In this document: positions 7,939 to 15,443 of the stretch, in pieces
How positions within the stretch are numbered: the first letter of the stretch is position 1
How the letters are laid out: each line of letters opens with the position of its first letter
Assembly: GCF_001857945.1 (NCBI RefSeq)
Contig: NZ_CP017770.1
Span: 2,728,001 to 2,792,000 of the forward strand
Reading direction: 5' to 3'
DNA length: 64,000 nucleotides
Origin: Paenibacillus crassostreae
GTDB lineage: Bacteria; Bacillota; Bacilli; Paenibacillales; Paenibacillaceae
Program-made: the position numbers and the translations under genes
The notes under the pieces: model-generated
Told to the model about the DNA's origin: nothing
What the model saw: only the letters and a program-made list of their open reading frames with translations
The model's database searches: none

Positions 7939-8615
7939 TAGGTGGTCACCTCTAATACGTAGCCTACGCCTCTGATCGTGCTAATGCGGACTGTTGAATT
8001 TAAGAAGGTCAGTTTTTTTCGTAAAAAAGAAATGTACACTTCCACATTGTTATGTTCAACTTCGGAATCAAATCCCCATAGTTTCTCAATAATCTGCTCT
8101 TTAGAGGTTATGGATTGTTTCCTCAATATAAGAAGCTCCAACAATTCACTTTCTTTTAAGTTAATTTTGATTTCCCTTTCACGGACGGAGAGCTTCAAGT
8201 TCGCCGTATTCAATTCGATATCCCCGAACTTCAATGCATCCTCAGGAAGAACTTCACCCGTACGTCGTAATGCTGCTCTGATCCTTGCCAACAATATTTC
8301 CGATGAAAAAGGTTTGGCGATATAGTCATCGGCTCCATGATCCAGCCCTGTCACCATATCAGGAATCTCCCCCTTAGCTGTAAGTAGGATTACAGGAGTA
8401 GACATTCCTTCTTTACGGATTTCCCGCAATACACTGATTCCATCCATTTCCGGCATCATAATGTCGAGCAACAATAGATCATATATACCACTCAGAGCAT
8501 AATCGAGTCCGGATCTCCCGTCATGGACAGCGTCAACGGAGTAATGATGTTTCTTTAATATCTGGGTTAAAGCTTCAGCTAGGTGAAGTTCATCTTCTAC
8601 TATTAATATTCTCAT
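7938..8615 (-). CDS. OmpR-family response regulator of the polyphosphate-polymerase locus
   Basis: 225 residues: a receiver domain (MRILIVEDE start, phospho-acceptor in LLLLDIMMPEMDG, Lys in YIAKPF) and a winged helix ending in TIRGVGYVLEVTT. It is the first gene of a two-gene operon with its kinase. Direct repeats of TTCATTAA spaced ten bases lie over the -35 region of its own promoter (8659-8694), the classic arrangement for OmpR/PhoB-type activation, so autoregulation is likely. A matching site faces the divergent VTC operon. Confidence 0.9.
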   Translation of the reverse strand: MRILIVEDELHLAEALTQILKKHHYSVDAVHDGRSGLDYALSGIYDLLLLDIMMPEMDGISVLREIRKEGMSTPVILLTAKGEIPDMVTGLDHGADDYIAKPFSSEILLARIRAALRRTGEVLPEDALKFGDIELNTANLKLSVREREIKINLKESELLELLILRKQSITSKEQIIEKLWGFDSEVEHNNVEVYISFLRKKLTFLNSTVRISTIRGVGYVLEVTT

Positions 8616-8658
8616 AGGAATGCCATCCTCTGCAGTTTGTATATTAGTTACTTAGGTC

Positions 8659-8694
8659 ATTATATCAGGGTTGCCTTTAATGAACCTTAATGAA
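8659..8694 (-). promoter_or_regulatory. Autoregulated promoter of the two-component operon
   Basis: Read leftward, TTCATTAA (8694-8687) and TTCATTAA (8684-8677) are direct repeats offset by ten bases. Twelve bases later comes a perfect -10, TATAAT (8664-8659). No good -35 is present; the repeats occupy its place, as in response-regulator-activated promoters. Confidence 0.6.
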
Positions 8695-8708
8695 AGAGAA
8701 TGGAGATT

Positions 8709-8745
8709 AGCATTTAAGATTCATTAAAGGTACGGGGATTAAGAT
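8709..8745 (+). promoter_or_regulatory. Candidate divergent promoter for the VTC-DUF4956 operon
   Basis: TTCATTAA (8720-8727) reads rightward, with a weaker copy 11 bases upstream (AGCATTTA, 8709-8716). Twelve bases after it comes TAAGAT (8740-8745), a weak -10. The spacing equals that of the regulator promoter on the other strand, suggesting coordinate control. Transcription from here would run through the family A element. Confidence 0.4.
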
Positions 8746-8785
8746 ACAAATATAAGCAGTCCACATCACATATGAAATATGAGAT

Positions 8786-8903
8786 GAATCAATTTCATAA
8801 TTACGCAAACCTATTTAGATGTAACTATATATTGACAGAATGAGTCGTTCTGATCAATATACAGTCCTTATTTAAGCTGCATAAGCGATTATGAAATTGA
8901 TTC
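8786..8903. repeat. Family A MITE-like element, copy A2 (118 bp, longest copy)
   Basis: Ends GAATCAATTTCATAATTACG and CGATTATGAAATTGATTC are inverted repeats. Its reverse complement aligns with the 76-bp copy at 20489 but carries an extra central block with an internal hairpin (ATATTGA... TCAATAT). It lies in the likely 5' leader of the VTC operon, ending 25 bases before the ATG. Confidence 0.85.
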
Positions 8904-8928
8904 AGATTTAGAAAGGATTTGAATCGAT

Positions 8929-9672
8929 ATGGCTATTGAAGTATTCAACCGGCACGAGAACAAATACTTACTCGATAGTGAGGCATACCATAAATTATAC
9001 GACGCATTGCTAGAATATATGGAATTGGACGATCACAATAAGCAGCATGAGTTCTATTCCATAAGTAATCTGTATTATGATACGCCACATCATTCGTTAA
9101 TTCGAAACAGCCTAGCGAAGCCCAAGTATAAGGAGAAACTTCGCTTGAGAGCTTACGGAGTTCCGAATCAGGATACGAAAGTGTATTTAGAAATTAAGAA
9201 AAAAGTGTGCGGTCTGGTCAATAAAAGAAGAACGTCGTTGAAGTTAAATGAGGCTTATGATTTTGTCGCTACTGGAGTAGAGCCGGTATTCAAAGACTAT
9301 ATGAACCAACAGGTCATCCATGAAATTTCCTACTTCCTTAAGCAATATGATTTGGAACCTAAAGTGTATCTATCTTATGAGAGAAAAGCGCTGTTCTGTA
9401 AAAATAACCGCGATTTAAGAATCACATTCGATACGAATATTAGATGCAGACGGTATGATCTTAAGCTTGAGAAAGGGGATTATGGCGAACCTCTACTGGA
9501 ACCCGGCCAATGGTTAATGGAAGTGAAAGCTGAGAATACCATTCCGATGTGGTTATCAAGGATGCTCTCTGAGCACCAACTGTATCGAACAAGCTTCTCC
9601 AAGTACGGTAATGAGTATAAAAAAATGCTGAAGAATAACAAAACAGAAAGTGAGCGTGCCTTATATGCTTGA
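8929..9672 (+). CDS. VTC-domain (polyphosphate polymerase) protein
   Basis: 247 residues forming a single VTC/TTM-like tunnel-fold domain. In yeast the Vtc4 domain polymerises ATP gamma-phosphate into inorganic polyphosphate. Charged strands expected to line the tunnel are visible: RHENKYLL (about residue 8), KYKEKLRLRAY (about 66), YLEIKKK (about 85), NKRRTSL (about 98), YERKALF, RITFDTNIR and LMEVKAE near the C-terminus. It has no SPX domain or membrane helix, so it is probably anchored by the neighbour DUF4956 protein, whose gene overlaps its end by eight bases. Polymerase activity is inferred from fold; other TTM enzymes hydrolyse triphosphates. Confidence 0.85.
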   Translation: MAIEVFNRHENKYLLDSEAYHKLYDALLEYMELDDHNKQHEFYSISNLYYDTPHHSLIRNSLAKPKYKEKLRLRAYGVPNQDTKVYLEIKKKVCGLVNKRRTSLKLNEAYDFVATGVEPVFKDYMNQQVIHEISYFLKQYDLEPKVYLSYERKALFCKNNRDLRITFDTNIRCRRYDLKLEKGDYGEPLLEPGQWLMEVKAENTIPMWLSRMLSEHQLYRTSFSKYGNEYKKMLKNNKTESERALYA

Positions 9673-10345
9673 TTCTTTATTTTCGACAACGTTAGTGAGT
9701 ACAGAATTAACTTTTACAACGGCTATTTTAACCATTTTAATCTCAATTATTTTGGGTGCGTTGATTAGTTACACCTATATGAAAACAAATCCAAGTGGAT
9801 ATTCTCAAAGTTTCACATTGACGATGGTATTGTTGCCGGTGATTGTGGCGATTATCATCCTTCTGATCGGTAGCAATGTGGCAAGAGCATTTAGCCTTGC
9901 AGGGGCTTTCTCGATCATTCGATTCAGAAGTGCGCCTGGCGATCCGAAAGATATCACCTTCGTCTTGTTTACCATGGCGTCTGGACTTGCTTGTGGAGTT
10001 GGTTCGTTCGGTTATGCTGTATTATTCACTATTATTCTATGTGTGCTCATGTTTATCTTGAATCGTACGAACTTCGGCGTAAGGAAAACTGAACAGAAAA
10101 CACTTAAAGTAACCATCCCAGAGAATTTGGGATACGAGGAAGCCTTTGAAGAAGTATTCACGAAATATAATGTTAAATTCGAGCTTAAAAAGATTCGCAC
10201 GACTGAGCTCGGTAGCTTATATGAACTGGTCTATGCGGTTACAATCGATCAAGTTACGAATCAAAAGGAACTTCTCGATGCGATTCGCTGTCGTAACGGC
10301 AATCTAGATCTCTCTTTAACGATGAGTCCAACCACTGAATATTAA
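9665..10345 (+). CDS. DUF4956 membrane protein
   Basis: About 227 residues with four N-terminal membrane helices, containing the highly conserved cytoplasmic stretch GAFSIIRFRSAPGDPKDI and a soluble C-terminal domain. DUF4956 has no assigned function but is repeatedly found next to VTC-domain proteins in Firmicutes, so it may act as the membrane part of a polyphosphate-making complex; that is inference by analogy with yeast VTC. The ATG at 9665 overlaps the VTC stop region. An earlier in-frame GTG at 9650 lacks a usable ribosome binding site. Confidence 0.85.
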   Translation: MLDSLFSTTLVSTELTFTTAILTILISIILGALISYTYMKTNPSGYSQSFTLTMVLLPVIVAIIILLIGSNVARAFSLAGAFSIIRFRSAPGDPKDITFVLFTMASGLACGVGSFGYAVLFTIILCVLMFILNRTNFGVRKTEQKTLKVTIPENLGYEEAFEEVFTKYNVKFELKKIRTTELGSLYELVYAVTIDQVTNQKELLDAIRCRNGNLDLSLTMSPTTEY

Positions 10346-10368
10346 AATGATGAAGGGAATGATAATTT

Positions 10369-12402
10369 ATGAAAGATCTATTAATGGGTAGCAAAGTGGG
10401 GTTGGTGCTGTTATGTGCTGTACTTATGTCGGCTTGCAGTACTACATCCACTACAACAACTGCTGTCGAGGATACAGCAACGATATCGACGGTACAGAGT
10501 GGGACAGATTCTGGTGCAGAACTAGAGCTAGCTAGTATTAACATATCCGATCTAGTAACATTTGACGAAGAGGATTCCACGAAGGAGTGGAGTACGGACA
10601 ATTCAACAGCTATTGAACTGAGTGGAAATAATGCGACGATTAGTGGTGCTGGAGCTGAAGCTGTTGATGGATCGGTGAAGATCACAGCAGCAGGAACTTA
10701 TGTCCTCAGTGGAACGCTTGACGATGGACAAATTGTAGTCAATGTTCAGGATAAAGGGACAGTCCAATTGGTATTGAATGGAGTGAATCTTCATGATAGT
10801 GACAGCGCACCCATCTATATCGTAGAAGCAGGCAAAGTAGTTATGACGTTACAAGAAGGCACGGAGAATGTTGTTACGGATGGAGAAACGTATGTGTACG
10901 AGGATGCTTCGACAGATGAACCGAATGCGGCTATCTTCAGTAAAGCAGATCTAACAATTAATGGAACGGGTAAACTTTCAGTGACTGCCAACTACAACAA
11001 TGGAATTACAAGTAAAGATGATCTGAAAATTATGGGTGGAACCATTGAGATTCAGGCTGCGGATGACGGGATGATGGGAAAAGATATGGTTGCTATTCAA
11101 GATGGGGAAATAACCATCACTGCTTCTGGAGACGGAATCAAAGCAACCAATGATGAAGATGCCACCAAGGGATTCATTGCTATTACCGCAGGATCATTTG
11201 ATATTCAAGCAGACAATGATGGTATTCAAGCCGAGACCGCATTACTCATCGATGGTGGTACGTATAACTTAGTGACGGGCGGCGGTAACGCGAACGGTGA
11301 AGTGAAGACGGAAAGTATGGGGCAAGGCCCAGGAGGTAGAGGTGGGTTTGAACCCGGTAGTGAGGTGGATCCAACTGCAACAACTATAGAACCTTCTACA
11401 GAAACAACAACAGAAACTTCTACAGAAACAGAATCGACTAGTGCGAAAGGCTTGAAAGCTGGAGGAGATATGACAGTTAATAATGGTACCTTTAAGATCG
11501 ATTCAGCGGATGATGCCATACATGGGAATAGCAATGTGGCTATCAATGGTGGAGATATCGGAATTACTTCTGGCGACGATGGAATTCATGCAGATGCTTT
11601 AGTATCGATAGCTGCTGGAAGCATAGATATATCGAAGAGTTATGAAGGGATTGAAGGAGCGAATATTACGATTTCTGACGGCGAAATCCATATTGTCGCC
11701 TCTGATGACGGGGTGAATGTAGCGGGTGGTAATGATGGATCCTCTGTGAATGGGTGTCAGGGACAGAATGAGTTCAGTACTTCCGAGAACAACCTACTTA
11801 CCATCAATGGAGGATATATCACGGTTGATGCGACAGGTGATGGGTTAGATGCGAATGGATCGGTCACGATGAGTGGCGGTACTGTAATTGTGAATGGACC
11901 TACTAATAGCGGTAACGGTACCTTGGATTATGATGGTAGCTTCGAGTTGACTGGTGGAACCTTGGTGGCTGCCGGAAGTTCAGGGATGTCTCAAGGACCA
12001 TCTGACGAATCAAGCCAATACTCTGTTGTTATGAATTTTACAGAGACTCAACAAGCGGGAACGATGGTACAACTGGAAGATAGTGAGGGCAATAACGTCG
12101 TGACCTTTGCACCATCCAAGGATTATCAAACGGTTGTGATTAGTTCACCGGATCTGGTGACGGGTGGTTCTTATACCCTCTACTCGGGGGGAACATCAAC
12201 GGGTAGCGTTGTGGATGGGCTGTATACGGATGGTGAATATGAAGGAGGCACAGAGATTGTTACGTTTGATATTTCAAGTAGTGTAACCTGGTTGAACGAA
12301 TCAGGTGTAACGACCGGAAATACCAATCAAGGACCAGGTGGAGGTATGAGAGGTACGGGAGGGATGGGTGGAACTAAGCCTGAAGGTGGAAAAGGAGAGT
12401 AG
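10369..12402 (+). CDS. Secreted carbohydrate-binding-domain lipoprotein with beta-helix-like repeats
   Basis: A 677-residue protein with a lipoprotein signal (lipobox LMSAC, Cys about residue 23). The body is built from repeats of the form GG-x-I-x-I-x-A-x-D-D-G-I (for example ASGDGIKA, ADNDGIQA, SGDDGIHA, ASDDGVNV), typical of the carbohydrate-binding-like (DUF4353) family and of right-handed beta-helices. Around residues 315-365 a Gly-rich segment and a Thr/Glu/Ser-rich linker split the repeat array, and the C-terminus is again Gly/Met-rich. It is third in the VTC-DUF4956 operon, 23 bases after DUF4956, and ends at a strong terminator. It is likely surface-exposed and Ca-binding or glycan-binding; ligand unknown. 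Confidence 0.8.
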   Translation: MKDLLMGSKVGLVLLCAVLMSACSTTSTTTTAVEDTATISTVQSGTDSGAELELASINISDLVTFDEEDSTKEWSTDNSTAIELSGNNATISGAGAEAVDGSVKITAAGTYVLSGTLDDGQIVVNVQDKGTVQLVLNGVNLHDSDSAPIYIVEAGKVVMTLQEGTENVVTDGETYVYEDASTDEPNAAIFSKADLTINGTGKLSVTANYNNGITSKDDLKIMGGTIEIQAADDGMMGKDMVAIQDGEITITASGDGIKATNDEDATKGFIAITAGSFDIQADNDGIQAETALLIDGGTYNLVTGGGNANGEVKTESMGQGPGGRGGFEPGSEVDPTATTIEPSTETTTETSTETESTSAKGLKAGGDMTVNNGTFKIDSADDAIHGNSNVAINGGDIGITSGDDGIHADALVSIAAGSIDISKSYEGIEGANITISDGEIHIVASDDGVNVAGGNDGSSVNGCQGQNEFSTSENNLLTINGGYITVDATGDGLDANGSVTMSGGTVIVNGPTNSGNGTLDYDGSFELTGGTLVAAGSSGMSQGPSDESSQYSVVMNFTETQQAGTMVQLEDSEGNNVVTFAPSKDYQTVVISSPDLVTGGSYTLYSGGTSTGSVVDGLYTDGEYEGGTEIVTFDISSSVTWLNESGVTTGNTNQGPGGGMRGTGGMGGTKPEGGKGE

Positions 12403-12440
12403 TGTTAGTTTGACTTATATCTAGCTGTGATTGCATTAAG

Positions 12441-12486
12441 GTAAGGGGGATGTATCTCGATGAACATTGAGATGTATCCCCCTTAC
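12441..12486 (+). terminator. Intrinsic terminator of the VTC operon
   Basis: GTAAGGGGGATGTATCTC pairs (two wobble pairs) with GAGATGTATCCCCCTTAC around a short loop, giving an 18-bp stem. Confidence 0.75.
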
Positions 12487-12628
12487 TTTATTGCTGGACT
12501 ACAAGATTGAGAACTGGTGAAAAACATATCTCAAAAATAAGAAATAAAAATTATCACCTTTATTTTTACCAAATATATGTTTAAAATTAGATTTGCTTTG
12601 CTAACTTCATATTACTAACTAGAAAAAG

Positions 12629-14332
12629 GTGGTAGTCATCATTAAGAATTTATTCAGATTTAAAAGTATTAGAGGTAGGGTCATATTTGGATTCTCCATT
12701 GTCGTAATATTGATGCTTATGTTAGGTGTCTATAACAATATCGAAGTTAATGAGATTAATCAGAATACGGATAATATGAATACTAAAGTGGAATCGATGT
12801 TGTTGGATCAAGCTTATGTAGACACAATAGGATATGATCTTATTTTTGGATACCTCGCAGTAGGGGAACCATCATTTATAGAATCTTTTAAAAAATTTAC
12901 AATTAGTAGCCAAGAACTAAAAGCACAATTTTTGGAGAATACAACGGATGTAGCCATGGTAGAGGATCACTTTGCAAAGGATGCTATATTTAGAACAATC
13001 ATCATGGAAGACGTCCTTCATGTAGCAGAACAAGGAAACAAAGATTTGGCTATTAAAAATTTGGTTGAAAAGGCAAAACCTATTTCAGATGAGCTTATTG
13101 CTACTATGGACCAGTTGGGGCAAAAACATCAAACAGAAGTCTTAGCTCTAGGACAAGATAATATTGCTAAAGGAAATTCAGTAATTATGGCTGGGACTGT
13201 TATCACTGTTCTTATGGTCATTCTTAGTATTGTGACATCAGTTATTACCTCAAGCATCATTAGTAAGCCAATTATAAGAGTTATGAAACGTATGAAGTTA
13301 GTGGCTGCTGGAGATATCAGTCAGGAGCCGTTGGATGTTCACTCGCAAGATGAAGTGGGTCAACTTATTGTGGCCACAAATGAAATGAACTTTAACATGA
13401 AAGATATCTTAACGAAAGTGAATACCGTCTCAGAAACAGTTAGCACTCATAGTGAAGAATTGGCGCAATCTTCTGATGAGGTGAAGAGAGGTTCCGAGCA
13501 AGTATCGAAAACGATGCATGAATTAGCTACTGGAGCGGAATCCCAAGCAAGTAGTGCGAGTGATATTTCAGAATTAATGAGTAACTTGATGTCGAAAATT
13601 GAAGTCATGAATGAAGATGGTGAACAAGCTAAAGATTCATCATCTGCTGTTTTGGATTTGACTGAAAAAGGTAGCCAATTGATGGATTCGTCAAATAAAC
13701 AAATGACCAAGATTGATCAAATCGTTCAAGACGCCATTCTGAAAATGCATGGATTGGATGTCCAGTCACAAGAAATATCAAAATTAATACTGGTTATTAA
13801 AGAAATTGCGAAACAAACGAATTTATTAGCTTTGAATGCTGCCATTGAAGCAGCTAGAGCTGGTGAACATGGAAGAGGTTTCGGAGTTGTTGCTGGTGAG
13901 GTGAAGAAACTCTCTGAACAAGTCGATATTTCTGTTCAAGACATTACGTTCATCGTGGAAAAGATGCAATCGGATACGACTATTGTAGCTGAATCCTTGA
14001 AGGGAAGCTACGAAGAAGTGGAAAAAGGAACGAATCAAATTCAAACCACAGTTGAAACATTCGAACAGATTAAAGAATCTGTGAATAACATGGTCCACAA
14101 TATTAATACGATTTCTATGAATTTAGAAACCATATCTTCAAATAGTGAAGAACTGAATGCGTCCATTACTGAGATTTCAGCGATTACGGAACAGTCTTCT
14201 GCCGGAGTTGAAGAAACATCGGCATCCTCTCAACAAATTACTAGTTCGATGGAAGAAGTCGCTCTGAGTTCAAATGAACTTTCTAAGCTTTCCGAACAAC
14301 TCAATGGGTTAATACGAAGATTTAAAATTTAG
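12629..14332 (+). CDS. Methyl-accepting chemotaxis protein
   Basis: A chemoreceptor with an N-terminal helix (about residues 15-37), an extracellular four-helix-bundle-like sensor to about 185, a second helix (about 186-212), a HAMP domain ([11 protein letters not shown]...), and a signalling coiled coil with the conserved hairpin tip [33 protein letters not shown] at 12629 opens the frame, but it lies inside the ribosome binding site (AAGGTGG). The expected spacing points to the ATT at 12641, which would give the standard start [12 protein letters not shown]. It stands alone, with no chemotaxis kinase genes nearby. Confidence 0.9.
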   Translation: MVVIIKNLFRFKSIRGRVIFGFSIVVILMLMLGVYNNIEVNEINQNTDNMNTKVESMLLDQAYVDTIGYDLIFGYLAVGEPSFIESFKKFTISSQELKAQFLENTTDVAMVEDHFAKDAIFRTIIMEDVLHVAEQGNKDLAIKNLVEKAKPISDELIATMDQLGQKHQTEVLALGQDNIAKGNSVIMAGTVITVLMVILSIVTSVITSSIISKPIIRVMKRMKLVAAGDISQEPLDVHSQDEVGQLIVATNEMNFNMKDILTKVNTVSETVSTHSEELAQSSDEVKRGSEQVSKTMHELATGAESQASSASDISELMSNLMSKIEVMNEDGEQAKDSSSAVLDLTEKGSQLMDSSNKQMTKIDQIVQDAILKMHGLDVQSQEISKLILVIKEIAKQTNLLALNAAIEAARAGEHGRGFGVVAGEVKKLSEQVDISVQDITFIVEKMQSDTTIVAESLKGSYEEVEKGTNQIQTTVETFEQIKESVNNMVHNINTISMNLETISSNSEELNASITEISAITEQSSAGVEETSASSQQITSSMEEVALSSNELSKLSEQLNGLIRRFKI

Positions 14333-14383
14333 CACTAGACTAACTTGTTAACAGACAGTTATCATTTTCTTCACTTATTCTAT

Positions 14384-14423
14384 AGACTGCCCCTAAAGTC
14401 ATGGCAATGGCTAGGGACAGTCT
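14384..14423 (+). terminator. Intrinsic terminator of the chemoreceptor gene
   Basis: AGACTGCCCCTA (14384-14395) pairs with TAGGGACAGTCT (14412-14423), followed by ATTTGTT. Confidence 0.75.
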
Positions 14424-14572
14424 ATTTGTTCAAATATGCATCCTTTAGGTATTCTTTCTGATAAAATCAAGAGGAAAACATGGAAAGTAGGATAACACGA
14501 TTCATGAAAAAGGGATTGATATATTAGCCTTGAATATGAACTTGAATATGAAATAGTAAAGGAGAGCTTACT

Positions 14573-15271
14573 ATGAGCAAAGCTTACTTAACCATTGATG
14601 ATGGACCAACAACAATCACACGGCAGATGATCGATTATCTTACTTCTAAGAATATTACACCGATCCTATTTTTCTATGGGCAACAAATGGAGAAACATTT
14701 CGAAGAGGGAGTCTATGCCTTACAACAAGGCGCTGTTATTGGTAATCACAGTTATAGCCATCCTTGTTTCAACGATATTACATTTGACGAATGTGTTAGT
14801 GAAATTGAACAACAGGAAGAATGGATGACACGGTTACACGAAGTAGCTGGAGTTGAACGCCAATATAAACTATTTCGCTTTCCTTATGGGGCAAAAGGTG
14901 GCAAGAACAAAGTATTAATCCAAGACTATTTGCGTGAAAATGGATTTAATCGCATCGATGATCGTGCAGTTGAATTCGACGGGTATAAGAACGAGCAGAT
15001 GAATCTGGATATTGATGTTTTCTGGACATTTGATTTTGCAGAATATCAACTTCACAACGCTGATGAATTTACATATGAAAGTATTATTGAGCGAATTCAC
15101 GACTCCAATCCACAGAATGGCGCCGTATTGCTAGAGGAGAATACAAACCACATTATTCTTTTACATGATCATGAGAATACAGAAGCTCTAATCCCTGAAT
15201 ATTATAAAATTCTTATTGATTACGTCATGGAACAAGGCGTTGAATTTGTGAATCCTAAGTTTGTGATATAA
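14573..15271 (+). CDS. Polysaccharide deacetylase (NodB-homology domain)
   Basis: 232 residues of a carbohydrate-esterase-4 fold. Motif 1 TIDDGP (about residue 7) supplies the catalytic base and metal Asp, motif 2 HSYSHP (about 59) supplies two metal histidines, and motif 3 is RFPYGAKGG. A late LLHDH motif closes the active site. There is no signal peptide, so it is either cytoplasmic or secreted in another way. The usual role is removing N-acetyl groups from peptidoglycan or other glycans. AAAGGAGAG lies before the ATG. It is monocistronic, ending at a terminator before the germination operon. Confidence 0.85.
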   Translation: MSKAYLTIDDGPTTITRQMIDYLTSKNITPILFFYGQQMEKHFEEGVYALQQGAVIGNHSYSHPCFNDITFDECVSEIEQQEEWMTRLHEVAGVERQYKLFRFPYGAKGGKNKVLIQDYLRENGFNRIDDRAVEFDGYKNEQMNLDIDVFWTFDFAEYQLHNADEFTYESIIERIHDSNPQNGAVLLEENTNHIILLHDHENTEALIPEYYKILIDYVMEQGVEFVNPKFVI

Positions 15272-15288
15272 GTAGAAATATCCCTTAT

Positions 15289-15335
15289 AAGCCAATGATG
15301 ACCGCATACGATATTGCGGCAGCATAGGCTTTTTT
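15289..15335 (+). terminator. Intrinsic terminator after the deacetylase gene
   Basis: A two-tier hairpin: an inner CCGCA...TGCGG stem within an outer AGCC...GGCT pairing, followed by six T. Confidence 0.5.
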
Positions 15336-15443
15336 AAATCGAAAAAATAATAAAATTATACATGAATGTCCTATATTCCATATATTTTCCAGCCAAAAAG
15401 TAAATGTTATTGGTTGATCAAGGAAATGAGGGGGGATGTGCTC

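Noticed and set aside
10254..10685. 143-codon minus-strand open frame
   Set aside because: It lies wholly across the DUF4956 end and the start of the repeat lipoprotein, reads as Ser/Val/Ala-rich low-complexity sequence, and has no start signals. It is a shadow.
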